Assembly (NCBI RefSeq): GCF_004210375.1
Contig: NC_134829.1
Location: forward strand, 26,614,034-26,678,033
Length of the DNA: 64,000 nt
Reading direction: 5' to 3'
From: Tachypleus tridentatus
Lineage: Eukaryota > Arthropoda > Merostomata > Xiphosura > Limulidae
The number at the start of each line of letters is the position of its first letter. Within the stretch, counting starts at the first letter, position 1. Of the stretch, positions 1 to 11,600 are shown in pieces. A program made the position numbers and the translations under genes. The notes beneath the pieces were generated by a model. That model was given only the letters and a program-made list of their open reading frames with translations. It did not search any database and was not told the origin of the DNA.

Positions 1-317
1 TTTGTCACATACAAAACATCAATTACTATATTCATTATTATGTTTGTTCTATTATTCAGCATACGATTATCATATACTGTGTCTAAAAAACTATTGGTTC
101 AGTCCATTCAGAATAAAATGAAAGTTCTTTTCTACTTAAACGTGACATTGAAAAATATTCCATATTTACAGGAAATATTATCAAACTAAAACAGTGATAT
201 TATACAACACTGTCGGTATCTTTATATTTATAATATGTTTAAAACAAATGGTTAACATTACAAAACTAAATATGTAGTAACACATGTCAGTTAAATACAT
301 TTTTGTTTTATATTTAA
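1..317. other. AT-rich sequence without recognised feature
   Basis: Nothing recognisable on either strand. The composition changes at about 318-350, where the more GC-rich 5' part of the adjacent LINE starts. Confidence 0.5.
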
Positions 318-689
318 TTAATTAGCTATACATCTCTCATTGTGAATTCCCAGAGGAGGTAAACTGAAAGTACTGAACCCAACCCGAACACACCACTTTG
401 GCCTTGAGTTCTTATACATGAGCGGCCTAGGGGTGCCTGCTGGGTCAGTCAGCTGGCCCACTTGGGCTAGGGTCAACCAAGTACCAGTATTGGATGTTCT
501 CAGTGGGTGTTGTGGGTATTGCGTCTGATGCTGGTATTTAGGTATAGTGTTCACAAAACCCTGACATTGCTGCAATGTCCTTGTTTGGCATTGTAGTGCA
601 TTGTGAAGTCAGTAAACACTAAAGGTTCCTCCCTTTACTATGTATACCCCAATCCATGAAAATACAGATTATTGAAAAACAGTCATGCA

Positions 690-1967
690 TGGACGACTTT
701 GTTGCACAGTTGGATTCAACACCTCGATTTCTCATTTTCTTCATTCATTATCTTAGTCCATCAAAAGAGACTTGCCCATTGTCCTGGAGGCCGATAGGAA
801 AAAAAAAAACAGATTATAGATAAATGACCACTTCTTGAAGATTCTGAACAGCAATCTTTAACTTCTTCAACACCTGTACCTCATTTTCTGATATTACATT
901 CTTTACCAGACAAATCTTTAGGGCAAAATATTTCCCTATTTATTCAGAAGAAACTAGAGGCTCCTAAGTCAGTTAAAAAGTTATTTTCGGGGATATCTTG
1001 GTGGAAACATCCACTCCAAAACAGAGTGAACTCCCTTTCATTCAAAGGCAATTGAGAATATACCCATTGAGGTTGTTCCCCATGCTACTTTAAATTTGTC
1101 ATGAGGAGTTATTGTTTAGAGGGATTCGAAGAACATCCTTGAGTCAGAGATCCTTACTGGTTTCTCCACCCAAGGAGTTTCTGCAGTGAGGTTTGTCACC
1201 ACTCGCAAAGATGGAATTATGATTCTGACCAATGTCCTGGTTTTGATGTTTACATCATCACACCCATATGTCACCATCAAGGTGAGTTATCTAAATTGCA
1301 AGGTGCTGCCATATATCCCAAACCTTCTCATATGATTTCAGTATCAGTTATTTGGTAACTTGAAGACATCTTGTCATGGTTCCTTGACGTGTGTTCATTG
1401 TGCTGGCAAGGACCATGATGCCTACGAGTATGAAATAGACCCTCTGTGCTAATTGTAGTGGCTCTCACCCCTCTTACATTCGTTCTTGCCATAGGTGGGT
1501 GGAAAAAAAGAGGTACAGCATTTGAAAATGGCTCACAACATTTATTACCATGAGGCTCGAAAGTTACTGTCCACTGCTCCATCTCAGGCATTTGTTGCTG
1601 CACTTCATCCCACTGTTACAGTGGGAGTGCAGACAGATCTCTTCCTGTCTTCAACATAGCTTTTGCCATCCATGGTTAAGAGAGTTGACAAGTCAATGTC
1701 AGCATCTATCTCTATCCCCATTCCTTCCAGTGGCTCCTTGGCTCCACTTCCTTTGACGTTTCCTTGGGCCCATCTTCGTTTTTGGTCCCGAGATGCAGAA
1801 CGATTATTCGTTCATGCCCTAAGTCACTGAATTTTCAATCTAGTGACAGAGACCTACCCATTCGACCCAGTACAAGATCCGTGGAGGTTGACAGACCTTC
1901 TAATAAAGAAAAACGACGTGGTCCAAAACAGAAAGGCACTCCATCTAATACTCCTTCACATAAGTAA
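690..1967 (+). pseudogene. LINE ORF1 (gag-like, zinc-knuckle) pseudogene
   Basis: Across several frames one can read a gag-like protein with two nucleic-acid-binding knuckles. One, near 1391-1436, has the pattern C-x2-C-x4-H-x4 with the last Cys changed to Tyr (TCVHCAGKDHDAYEY). The next, near 1447-1491, is C-x2-C-x3-H-x6-C (CANCSGSHPSYIRSC). The last part, about 1764-1967, is basic and Ser/Pro rich and ends in a stop just before ORF2. ORF1 of this type packages LINE RNA. Frameshifts make it non-functional. Confidence 0.65.
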
Positions 1968-1989
1968 AAATGTCAACTTTACCACAGTA

Positions 1990-3797
1990 AAACTGTTGAT
2001 GTTTCTGTTTGAATTTGTATAACATCAAAGCATTGATTGATTCTTACCATCCTGTGTGTCTTTCCTTACAGGAAACATTTCTGAAGCCTGCCAATACAGT
2101 CACCTTCTGGCAGTTTTCTTTGCATAGAAATGAGAGGTTGTGTGATGGATGGATGCATGGAGGGGTGGCACTGTTGGTTGATCAGCATGTGCCTATCCTA
2201 TATTTAGCACTCGATACATCCTTGGAGACTATAGACATCTATGTTTCCCTGTCATACTATCACTGTTTGTTCTCTTTACCTTTTTCCTGAGGAGACCTGT
2301 GATCAGTCATTGAACAGTTGCCATCTTCACTTTTAATCCTGAAGGACTTTAATGGACATAATCTCTTCTGGGATGGTGTTGATATTGATGGGAGGGATTC
2401 TTCCATACAGTGTATGCTCTCAAATCACTACCTTTCTCTCTTCAATAGCGCTACTTATACCCATTTTCATGCACCTAGTCAATCTCTTACTGATCTCTCT
2501 ATTTGCTTCCCTTCATTTTTCTCTTAGGGGCTGACGATGGCTCACGAAGCAGTGATCACTTTCCTATCATACTGAGGAAGACTGGCCATAGTCAATGCCA
2601 CCAAACCCACGTGCCATGGTGGAAGCTGGACCAGGCCAACTGGCCCTCTTTCACTGTTTTTGGAACTTGATTTTGCCGTCGTCTATAAACCATTGATAGA
2701 CAACTGTATGGCAGCAATAACTGACTGTATTGTCCAAGCAGCTGCTCTGTCTATTCCTAAAACCTCGACACGTTTTATATGGTATCCTCATCTATGGTGG
2801 AATCCTGCCTGTCACATGAAACGGAACTCTCAAAAATGGGCCTGGGATACCTTTCATAGATATCCTACACTTTTAAACTGCATCGCTTTTCAGTTGGCCC
2901 ATGTAAATGCTCGGTAGGTAAGATGTCAAAGCCAAAGGAATCTTGAATTAAGTACACAACTAGCATCTCTTCTACTACAAGTTTCAAGGTAATATGGGAC
3001 AAGATTGGGAAAGATACAGTGGACAGTATACTTCTTTTCCCCTTTCGACCTTGTTCTCTGAGAGCCAGAAAGTTGCTGATGCTCAGAGCATCTCCGATAC
3101 TTTTGTCGAAAGCTTTTTCTGTCCATCTAGCACTTCAGCATCATCTCCCATCTTCTTAACCATCAAGAATTAGGCAGAGCGACCACCTCTTTCCTTTTAG
3201 ACTGATCATCTCTATAAGTATAATTGCCCCTTCACACTGGTGGAACTCAAGCTTGCTTTTTATTGGTCTGGCAGTCTGTCTGCTCTGGTGCTATCACAAC
3301 CGTGTCAGTCCCATACATTGGCTACGGTTCTGCGTTCAAAGCTCGGCTTTGCGCCAGTTGGCAGTCGACTTGGAGAAAGCAGCGTGATAACAAGCTTTTC
3401 CATATAAAACATTCTATTGGACTTTGGCTGTGTTGCTTCTGTAAGGATTGGCAGGAGGAAGTTGTCCTGGCTAGGCTACGCATTGGTCACAATTTTTCTA
3501 ACTCATCGTTTTCTTTTATCTGGGACTGATACACCAATGTGTAGTCTGTGTGACATTCAAGTCACAATAGCCCACATTCTTCTGTTATGCCGTTGTTACA
3601 GCCTTGAGAAACGGCACCATTTTAAGCATATTTTTACCAAGGGTTTATCCTTGACGTTGAACAATGTCATTGACGATAGTGACACTATCCACCTCAGTTG
3701 TGTTTTTAAATTTTTAAGGGTCATTGGCCTTTTTAACTTATTTAAGTGTTTAATTCAAAAATTGGACTTTGTTTTGTTTTCAGATGATTCCTTTTAA
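1990..3797 (+). pseudogene. LINE ORF2 pseudogene, RT core deleted
   Basis: The endonuclease start is read at 2009-2290, with LSLQETFLKP and GGVALLVDQHVP. A second piece (2318-2527) contains the DFNGHN motif. The linker between endonuclease and RT is at about 2660-2960. The region 3215-3797 carries the C-terminal motif (LRIGHNF) and a Cys/His cluster (MCSLC ... HILLLCRCYS). The expected 700 bp or so with the YxDD catalytic motif is missing, so this copy could not encode reverse transcriptase. At least three frame changes are needed. Confidence 0.75.
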
Positions 3798-3838
3798 CGT
3801 ATTTTCATAATTTTACTTTTATTTTTAATATTTTACTA

Positions 3839-3890
3839 GTTGTTTGGCGCAGATAACCAAGTTGCTCTGCGCCAATAAACGCCAAACAAC
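3839..3890 (+). repeat. Nested hairpin at the 3' end of the Jockey-like LINE
   Basis: Two nested perfect inverted repeats close the element. The outer one is GTTGTTTGGCG with CGCCAAACAAC; the inner one is GGCGCAGA with TCTGCGCC. The inner hairpin resembles the 3' domain of the three SINE families in this window and may be the RNA element recognised by the LINE reverse transcriptase. Confidence 0.7.
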
Positions 3891-3895
3891 CAATG

Positions 3896-4245
3896 AATTA
3901 ACAATAAGTTTATAAAATATAATTATCAATGATGAAACGTTATTGCTATCTATGTAAGTTCGCTATACATTGATACGAAACATTAATTATATATTTTCTG
4001 GACATCACAGTCAACATACGCCTGCCAGCGGAAAGTAAAAGTTAGAGATTCAGTGTTTGACAATATTGAGGTCTCAAGCTAAGCAAAACTAGCAGACAGG
4101 TACCAAGATAATGGAAGTTTTCCCGTCGTGTCGTAGAGAAATACAAAAAACTTATATTCAATCTAAACATACGACCTCTTTCTTAAATTATATCTGAACA
4201 TGTAAGTTTATCACGAATAGAAGACCTAATGTCGAGCACTCAAGT
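3896..4245. other. No recognised feature
   Basis: AT-rich sequence with no ORF or repeat that I recognise. Confidence 0.4.
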
Positions 4246-4249
4246 TTTT

Positions 4250-4600
4250 AGTGTCAGCTAAAAATATATTAATGTATTTGTTAAAATAGTATACTTGTGA
4301 TTAATGTCAAATTTTTTATATATTTAATATTTAGATATGATATTTTTTGTCAGCTGTAAATGTGTCAAAGTACTTGTCAAAAACGCTCTATCAGTTATTA
4401 ACTTTAAAAGTGACATATCCAGATACCTGGAAATGTGTCAAAACATCAGTTAACACACTATATCAGTTTGTAATGCTACAGTGTTTAGTTATATACTTAG
4501 CTTTAGATGAGACATTTTCAACCAGCTGAAAATATATCAAAGTATCTGTCAAACCACTATGCCAGTTATCAACTTTAGACACGACATATTCCTGCCAACA
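4250..4600 (+). repeat. Degenerate tandem repeat, about four units of 75-100 bp
   Basis: Related blocks start near 4251, 4349, 4426 and 4522. Each has a variant of GTCAGCTGTAAATGTGTCAAAG, then CTTGTCAAA, then CACTATATCAG. Units are 60-80% alike by eye and vary in length. The open frame at 4347-4529 only reflects the repeat. Confidence 0.55.
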
Positions 4601-5149
4601 CACGAACTCGAGTATTGGACATTAGGTCTTCCATCAGCAATGAATTTATACGTTCAGAGGTAACAAAGAAAGCTGTCATATATTTAGGTTGAGGAAAAAC
4701 TTTTGTATGTATGGAAAGGGGGAAACTCGGATTATCTCAGCATTTGTCTGCTACGTTCACATAGCCTAGGACCTCAAGAATGTCATCAACACTCATTCCC
4801 TAACATTTTCTTTTCACAGGCATAAATAATATTGTAGTGACAATATGTCCACCAATTTACCGTCAAAAGATATCAATGATCACAAAGCTATTATAAAAGT
4901 GTCTCCCTTCTCTACTGATCACTTTTTATACCTTAATGTATAACCTTATTTCAGTTGTATTATTTGTAAATATTAAAGATTATTATGCTGTTAGAGGACT
5001 TTGACCCTCAGATAAAAAAACTGTCCAAACTTTAAGATGGACGATACTTATATTTCTGCACATGCCTAAATTATTACATCTTCAAGAAGTTAAACTACTT
5101 ATATGTATGTAACTTTGTGTGTCATATTTAAACAATAAATGTGTGTTTG
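4601..5149. other. No recognised feature
   Basis: AT-rich unique-looking sequence; no gene or repeat recognised. Confidence 0.4.
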
Positions 5150-5275
5150 TTTGTAATTAAGCACAAAAATACACAACGGGCTATCTGTGCACTGCCCACC
5201 ACGGGTATCTAAACCCGACTTTTAGCGGTGTGAGTCTGCAGACATACTGCTGTGCCGCTGAGGTACAATAAATAT
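5150..5275 (-). mobile_element. SINE family B (tRNA-derived), reverse
   Basis: The reverse complement contains the family's A-box-like CTCAGCGG, GTCTGCAGACT, a B-box-like GGGTTTAGATACCCG and a tail AGATAGCCC...TTGTGC with TTAATTA. Same family as 25095-25223 and 34084-34209. Confidence 0.75.
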
Positions 5276-5313
5276 GTGAGTTTTAGACTAAAAACGAAAA
5301 GTAATAATCTAGA

Positions 5314-5429
5314 GTGTGTTTTCTTATAGGAAAGCCACATCGGGCTATCTACTGAGCCCACCCAGGGGAATCGATCCCCTGATTTTAGCGTTGTAAATCT
5401 GTAGACTTACCGCTGTACTAGCGGGGAGC
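5314..5429 (-). mobile_element. SINE family C (tRNA-derived), reverse, with target duplication
   Basis: The head reads (reverse) CCGCTAGTACAGCGGTAAGT and the B-box-like core GGGGATCGATTCCCC, ending in TCAGTAGATAGCCCGATGTGG and an A-rich end. It is flanked by the direct repeat AATAATCTAGA (5303-5313 and 5430-5440), a perfect 11-bp target-site duplication, so it is a retrotransposed copy. Confidence 0.85.
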
Positions 5430-5440
5430 AATAATCTAGA

Positions 5441-7154
5441 AGTAGAAAATAATATCCTATTAAACCATCAAATACTGTGAATGTACATTTTCTATAAGGT
5501 AAAGTGGAAGAAAATATAACTTTTTTATACAAAATCATTGTCAAATGATTGTAAATGGTAGACATACACTTTGTTTCAATTCCAGTTTGTTCTGTAATGA
5601 TAGAGAAGTAAACCTATACATACATGTTTGATACATTACTAGTTTTTACATACATATACTGATATACATATCAGTTTTAACCCCTAGGGAAGTGGTATGT
5701 GAAGGTCAGCACAACATGGGACAAACAGATTAGTTTTCAAATATATGAAATGTTTTGCACAGTTTCTAAAATAAAGAAACTTTTAATACTTTTAATAATG
5801 AGGAGCACCTCATGTTTCATATATTGTAAGTAATAAACTACTTGAGGTATCTTATAAAATATGAAGTTTTCTCAAACAGCATGTTAGTATATCTTTGTTC
5901 AAGTATCTTTCAGCAAGCTTGCTAAATATGTTATATATTAACAATATGACATAGCGTTATGATGAAACATGAATTTTCTATATCAAGCAGGGATTTGTTA
6001 GAAACTAATATTCATGGTGTGTTATTTAATTATAAAATACTACTAAGTTTGACATTTATTTATAAATTAAAAAGTTTTGAAAATAGTATTTTAGTTTTGT
6101 TAACAAATGTTTCAACATGAGTGATACTTAAATCAGAGAGTTCACTTAGATATACTTAAAATATCAGATTAGACAATAATGAGAAGTAAGTTTCATATAA
6201 TAAAATCACAGAACCCTGATGTATAACCGATGACTTTTTATACATTCGATAAATTGTAAACGAGAAATAATTAATGTAACAGTAAAAGTTTCCACATAAG
6301 GAAATATAATTGTTTTAAATAGTCAAAGAATAGTTACTTTATTTATAACTAAAGGTTTTTTACGATCATGATTTTCAACCAATTTATAGTATTGTGGAGA
6401 TTTTCTATATGACATATAATGTGATAAAACAAGTATATACAACAGATATTAGACAATTTTACCTTCAACAGTTGTGACAGTGACCACGTGATGGTCATCT
6501 AAGAATTAAGCAGTGCCACAGTTTGAATGAAATGTTACTGATCAGATAGAACTGAGTTAATGGCTTTCAATGACACAGAAAGATGACTGTGAAGCTTCAT
6601 GGGTTTTATTTATATGATATGATTTACACATAAAGTGAGTAATATACAGAAAATAGTAAGTTTGTTATTTTAAGTATTTTCTCTATTAATAAACTAATTG
6701 CTTTAAAAATAATATGTGACGATCCATAAGAGAGTGACAGCCTTTTCTTTATACTATTTATGACGTGCTAAGACAATAAGATCATCATGCTTCTATCACA
6801 AGTGTACGAGTGATCATCTGTGACATCGGTTAGATATTGTATGGGTCTATGAATTAGTTTCAATGTTTTGTGAACTTATAATATGAATTGTATGAATGAA
6901 CAGAAAGTCATTCATTTATTACATTTAGTTGTAGCAAACTGTATTAGTATAAAATATGCAAAAAAAAAATGATTTTAACATAATTAAATATAAATGTAGG
7001 TAAAAGTCCATCTCGGTAAAACATGAGATAAAGTAAACAAATGTAAAATATTATAAAATCAGATTATAAGAAGTATACGTTTTAATAAATACAGGATATT
7101 GCTCGCCTGTCATGGTGGCTTAGCAAGATGTTTACTGTTTTATCGAGGATTCAT
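5441..7154. other. No recognised feature
   Basis: About 1.7 kb of AT-rich DNA with no convincing ORF. No P450 N-terminal exon (hydrophobic anchor, PPGP motif) was found here. Confidence 0.4.
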
Positions 7155-7430
7155 TTGTTTCAAATTGCACATAAAGCTGCATAAGGACCACCCGCACTAG
7201 CTGTCCCTAATTTATCAGTGAAAGAGTTTGGGGAAAGCAGCTAGTCATTACCACCCCCTGCCAATCCTTGGGATACTTTTTAACTAGTGAATAATGGGAT
7301 TGACCATTACATCTAACAACCTCCTAGGTAAAAGGGACGAGCATGTTTGGTGGGATGGGAACTCAAACACAAGACCCTCAGATTACGAGTCGATTACTGT
7401 AACAGACCTTCATGGATGGTCTAGTGGTAT
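7155..7430 (-). mobile_element. SINE family A (tRNA-Thr-like head), old copy, reverse
   Basis: Reading on the minus strand gives the tRNA-like head (ACTCGTAATCTGAGGGTC, B-box remnant), CATGCTCG, GGTCAATCCCATTATTC, GACTAGCTGC and GGACAGCTAGTGC. Many substitutions show that it is old. Confidence 0.75.
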
Positions 7431-8277
7431 GTTTTGATTTGTTAAAATAAACAGTCATTAAAATAAAGGTAATTAATTGATACTTCCATGTAAATACGTC
7501 TTTAACAGGACGTGAACGTACATCAGATTGCAAAATTGAGAAATTAAATATTTAAAACAAATAACTGTGTAAAGAGTTTTTAAATTATATTCATGTTACT
7601 GAAAATCTTTAATCACTTAACTGAATAAGATATAGGTCCTTGAGGACAAGAAATGTAGTTAACTAATTAGTTAGCATTGAAAACCTATATACATGAAACT
7701 GATATCTAAATAATAAATTTATGACAACTCAAATAGTCATTAAAAATGTAATTAATTTAATGCTAGGCATCCTTTCAGAACAAATTAATTATAAATAACG
7801 TAATTAAGTATTGAATTAACAATTAATTATATTCATGTTCAGATATGTATTGTAGGAGTAATTGTATCATGACCTCCTGTTATGGTAGCCCAGCAATGAG
7901 TTCTTAATGATGTCATCTCTCCTTGGCATCGTCACACCTGGTGATAAACTTTGGAACTATGACATTATCATCGTTTACTTTCCTCTTCTCTGAGGCAGCC
8001 AATCGGTGCTTAGGTCTGAAGTACGGGGTTAACTACTGTTAAATTTGATAACAGCTTCAGGGAAAATATAAACTAATTCTCGTAGTTCTATTTCTCAGCA
8101 TTGTAAGTGTGTATAAAACTGTCATATCAATAAGTGACGACTTACACTTACTTGATAAATAATATAATGAAATTTCCCAACTAGTTCTTCATGCATATAA
8201 TGATTACAATAATGTATAGCTGAAAATCTTGAAGTTTCAGTCAGTCAGTTTTTATTTATTAATAGTTGTACGTTTTG
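7431..8277. other. No recognised feature
   Basis: AT-rich; no gene or repeat recognised. Confidence 0.4.
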
Positions 8278-8336
8278 AAGCGCAGATAGCCCCCGTGTAG
8301 CTTTGCGCGAGATTCAAAAAACAAAAACAAACAAAC
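8278..8336 (+). mobile_element. SINE family A, 3' end only
   Basis: Contains AGCGCAGATAGCCC...GTGTAGCTTTGCGCGA followed by CAAA-type repeats: a strongly 5'-truncated SINE-A tail. Confidence 0.7.
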
Positions 8337-8579
8337 CTTTTAGAAGTTTACTGATTAAGCAACCAACAAAGTTAAAATCACACAAAATAATCTACCAAAC
8401 ATATAACTTTCCACTACGGAAGCATTTTGTTCTTTCTACTTAGTGAGATGATGCAGGTTGGTAAAGTTGTGAACTGTGTCTTTGAATGTTTGTGGCTTCT
8501 GGTTTTCCCATAATTAAAATAAATATTTAATATTGTTAAGAACCTATGTAGTTTATATCGTCAACTTTTTGTGGGATAG

Positions 8580-8673
8580 GTAATATGTTCAAGCAGGAAA
8601 ATGAAGACATTATGTTTGCTGATTATTCTCCAGAATGGGAAGTTTTACGAAAGATTGCGCACTCAGCTGTCAG
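8580..8673 (+). CDS. P450 exon (helix B'/C region)
   Basis: Encodes NMFKQENEDIMFADY then SPEWEVLRKIAHSAVR; W and R of the WxxxR helix C motif, which contacts a haem propionate, are present. The donor is CAG|GTGAGT. The acceptor is either TAG before 8580 or CAG before 8597; alignment with family members favours the first. Confidence 0.8.
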
Positions 8674-11600
8674 GTGAGTTTATATCAGAGTAAAAACAAG
8701 CCTGTCGATGAATTTAAATATATATTTTTTTTATCTATAAAATGTTTAAAAATTTGTTTATATGAAAAAAGGACATAAACAAGGTTTGGTTGAAAGGTTG
8801 AGTACGACACTCATTAGTACTTTTATTCCATGTATTATTTCAAGTAAAAGTGGAACCCTATAAGTATATTTTAAACAGAAATCAAAAAAGTTCCAGTTTA
8901 AGAAAAATGACTTATCATCTTTCTGACACAAAGGTTCGTAAATTTGGCATAACCACATTTTTAAAATGACTTCAAGGAGGCTCAACAGCAGTTAATTGTA
9001 AGTAGCATAAGCTATCAACATTTCACTGGGAGGTTTGGAGCCTCCCTCCATCTTTGTCGTTCACAGAAGCTCTAAAGATACAAATCAAACATCTCCATTA
9101 TGTTTACTCCTAGGAAAGATCCTTACTCAACAATAAACCCCAATAAAACATTCACACGTAACAGATTCCAGCATAGTCACAGGTTCTATAGATTTGTGGC
9201 AACAACCAGTTTTTCGTGACTGCTGTCATTGCTGGATCAGAAGCTACAAGTAATTGGTGTAAAACAATACCAACTGGTAAAACGTGGACCACAGAAAGGA
9301 TTTGTATATGTGTGTGTGTGTGTGTTTGTGTATTCTTCAACGGAACATGTTACATTTAAACAGTTCTCATGGAATGAGATTACATAGATGACTGATTCTG
9401 AAGTAATGTAAACAACTTTGTTCATTATCTTAATATCAATATGGATGTCACCTGTTTATTGTTTTAATATTCTTTCACTAGGAAATACGCTGCAAGTGAA
9501 AAGCTAGCTGAACTTGTACAAGATGTTGTGGACTCCTGTGTTAGTAAGATGTTAAAGGAAAAACGGCCTTTTGATCCTGAACTTTACACTTATTTCTTGA
9601 CGTATAACATCATAGCTTCCTCAGCATTTGGAAAAAGGTAAGAAATTATGATCCACGAACCTTGATAGCCAAATCTTGGGTCGACATCTCTTCAAATAAG
9701 TTTTTTTTAACTCTTCTTCTCGGTTTGTTTTGTCCAAGATCAAAACATTAAGAAACACAACATGACTTAGGCCTAAATATTATATTACGCTTCCAACTTC
9801 CTATTGAGGTTTCTTACTACACACCTGCTTATAATTCAAGTTTTAAAGTTCTAATTGGTGATGACAAGAAACCCACTTGAAGTAAAAATGCGTCTTGAAA
9901 CGGCTGGTATGGGTATTAAAACTTCTATTAAAATATAGAACAATGTTTTGACCTCAGTGATGTCGAGAAACCCACTTGTTGAGAAATTTATATGCAAAAC
10001 GGCTCGTTTGGGTTGAGAAAATATTTTACGTAGAAGAGCGAACAACGTTTCGACCTTCTTCGGTCATCGTCAGGTTCACAAAGAAAGAGGTAACTGACCG
10101 GAAGCTGACCACATGTTTGAAAGGGGTTGTGTAACTGAGTGTCGAAATGTAGAGGGCGGTGTTAGATGTTTGAATATATAATTTTATTTATTTTATTATT
10201 TTAATATAGGAATAAAGGCGTTCCTTTATATTGGTTTATTTTGGGTTTAAGTTGTTGTATAAGTAAGGCTTCTTTAATTTTGCGTTTGTTTATGTTTGTT
10301 TCTTTATTTAGTATTTAAGTGTTTTCTATGGTTATGTTGTGTTTATTTGACTTGCAGTGTTCGAAAACGTGTGAAGGTGACTTTTTATGTTCTTTGAATC
10401 TGGTTTCCATTTTTCTACTTGTTTCTCCAATATAGAAGTCGTGGCAGTTATCACATTGTATTTTGTAAATAATGTTGGTGTGGTGTTTGTCAGTGTAAAC
10501 CTCAGTATAGACCTCAGTTTTGTGCCTGGTTTTTGAATAAATTTGGTGTTAACTGGAATGTCATATTTTGTTACTAATTTTTGCCAAATGTTGGTTATTT
10601 GTTTGCTGATGTCAGGAATATATGGTATACAGCAGTATATGGTTTCGTGGTTTTTTGATTCGTGAGATATATTTACTTTAGTTGGTTGATTTTGCTTTCT
10701 GTCTAGGTGTGTGCGTATAATGTTTTCTACGGTTTGTGGAGGAAACTTATTGATGTTGATGAAGTATTGTTTTATTTTGTCTACTTCATCGTTAATTTTA
10801 TCTGGTGAGCATAGTTTTATGGCTGTGTTTATTTGGTTTCTTAGTATGTTGAGTTTTTGTTTTGTTTCATGTGCTGAGTCCCAAGGAATGTATAGTCCAG
10901 TATGGGTGATTTTTCGGTGGATTTCTGTTTTGAATTGTGTGTCGGTTCTTGTACGTTTGAGGTTCAGAAATGATATTTGATTGCTTTCTTCCTGTTCACA
11001 TGTGAAGTTAATGTTGGGATGTATAGAGTTAATGTGATTGAAAAAAATTAAGTATGTGTTCTGTAGTTTTGAATCCCGCAACCGTGTCATCTACATATCT
11101 GTACCAGTATAGTGGTGGATGTAATGCTGTGTTTCAACTTGTGTCATAAAAATATTGGCTAGAACTGGTGATACTGGGTTGCCCATGCTTAGGCCATTTG
11201 TTTGTATATAGTTTTGGTTGTTAAACATGAAGTTTGTCTTTATCGTGGTGAATTCTATGAGGGTTGCTAACTGGTTACTGAGAATTTCTATAGTTGGGTT
11301 AGGGTCTCGGATATAGAGTTCTAAGGCTATCTTGCAGGCTTCAGTGGTTGGAACTTCTGTAAACTTTTTTAGTTTTCTGTTTTGTGAAATTATGTTGATG
11401 GTTTTATGAGAAAAAACAACCTTACAAAAAGAGACATTAATTCCATTAAAAACCTAAAACAAGACAAAAACATAAAAATTCTAAAAGCAGATAAAGGTAA
11501 CGCTATAGTCATAATGAACACGAATGAATACATCCAAAAAAATGAATAACATCCTATCAGACACGAACAAATTTAAACCAATACACACAAATCCAACAAA

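Larger units (their letters stand above)
318..3895 (+). mobile_element. Jockey-type non-LTR retrotransposon (LINE), decayed
   Basis: The order is a GC-richer 5' leader (about 318-680), a gag-like ORF1 with zinc knuckles (about 690-1967), an ORF2 with apurinic endonuclease remnants (about 1990-2530), the endonuclease-RT linker (about 2650-2960), and then directly the C-terminal region (about 3215-3797). A structured 3' end with a CAA-rich tail closes it. Stops and frameshifts occur throughout. The catalytic core of the reverse transcriptase is absent: the sequence runs from the start of the RT domain (about 3215-3260) into the C-terminal domain within a few dozen bases. Assignment to the Jockey group rests on the double CCHC ORF1, the LQET endonuclease motif and the C-terminal LARLRIGH-type motif; the exact clade was not tested. 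Confidence 0.8.
9845..11407 (-). mobile_element. Penelope-like element (PLE), copy 1, minus strand
   Basis: Reading on the minus strand gives MGNPVSPVLANIFM (about 11145-11190), YRYVDDTVAGF (about 11075-11107), then a 252-residue open frame (11090-10332) of the RT thumb and linker. That frame leads into the start of a GIY-YIG endonuclease (HDFYIG and KMETRFKEHK, with frame changes). Penelope elements pair an RT related to telomerase with GIY-YIG. One frameshift separates the MGNPVSP and YVDD blocks. The 3' flank (9845-10080) is a terminal repeat-like region with a hammerhead-type motif. It lies in the 4-kb P450 intron between 9637 and 13665, opposite to the gene. Confidence 0.85.

Noticed and set aside
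9152-9425. Minus-strand frames across the (TG)n run
   Set aside because: His/Thr repeats are translations of the microsatellite within a P450 intron.
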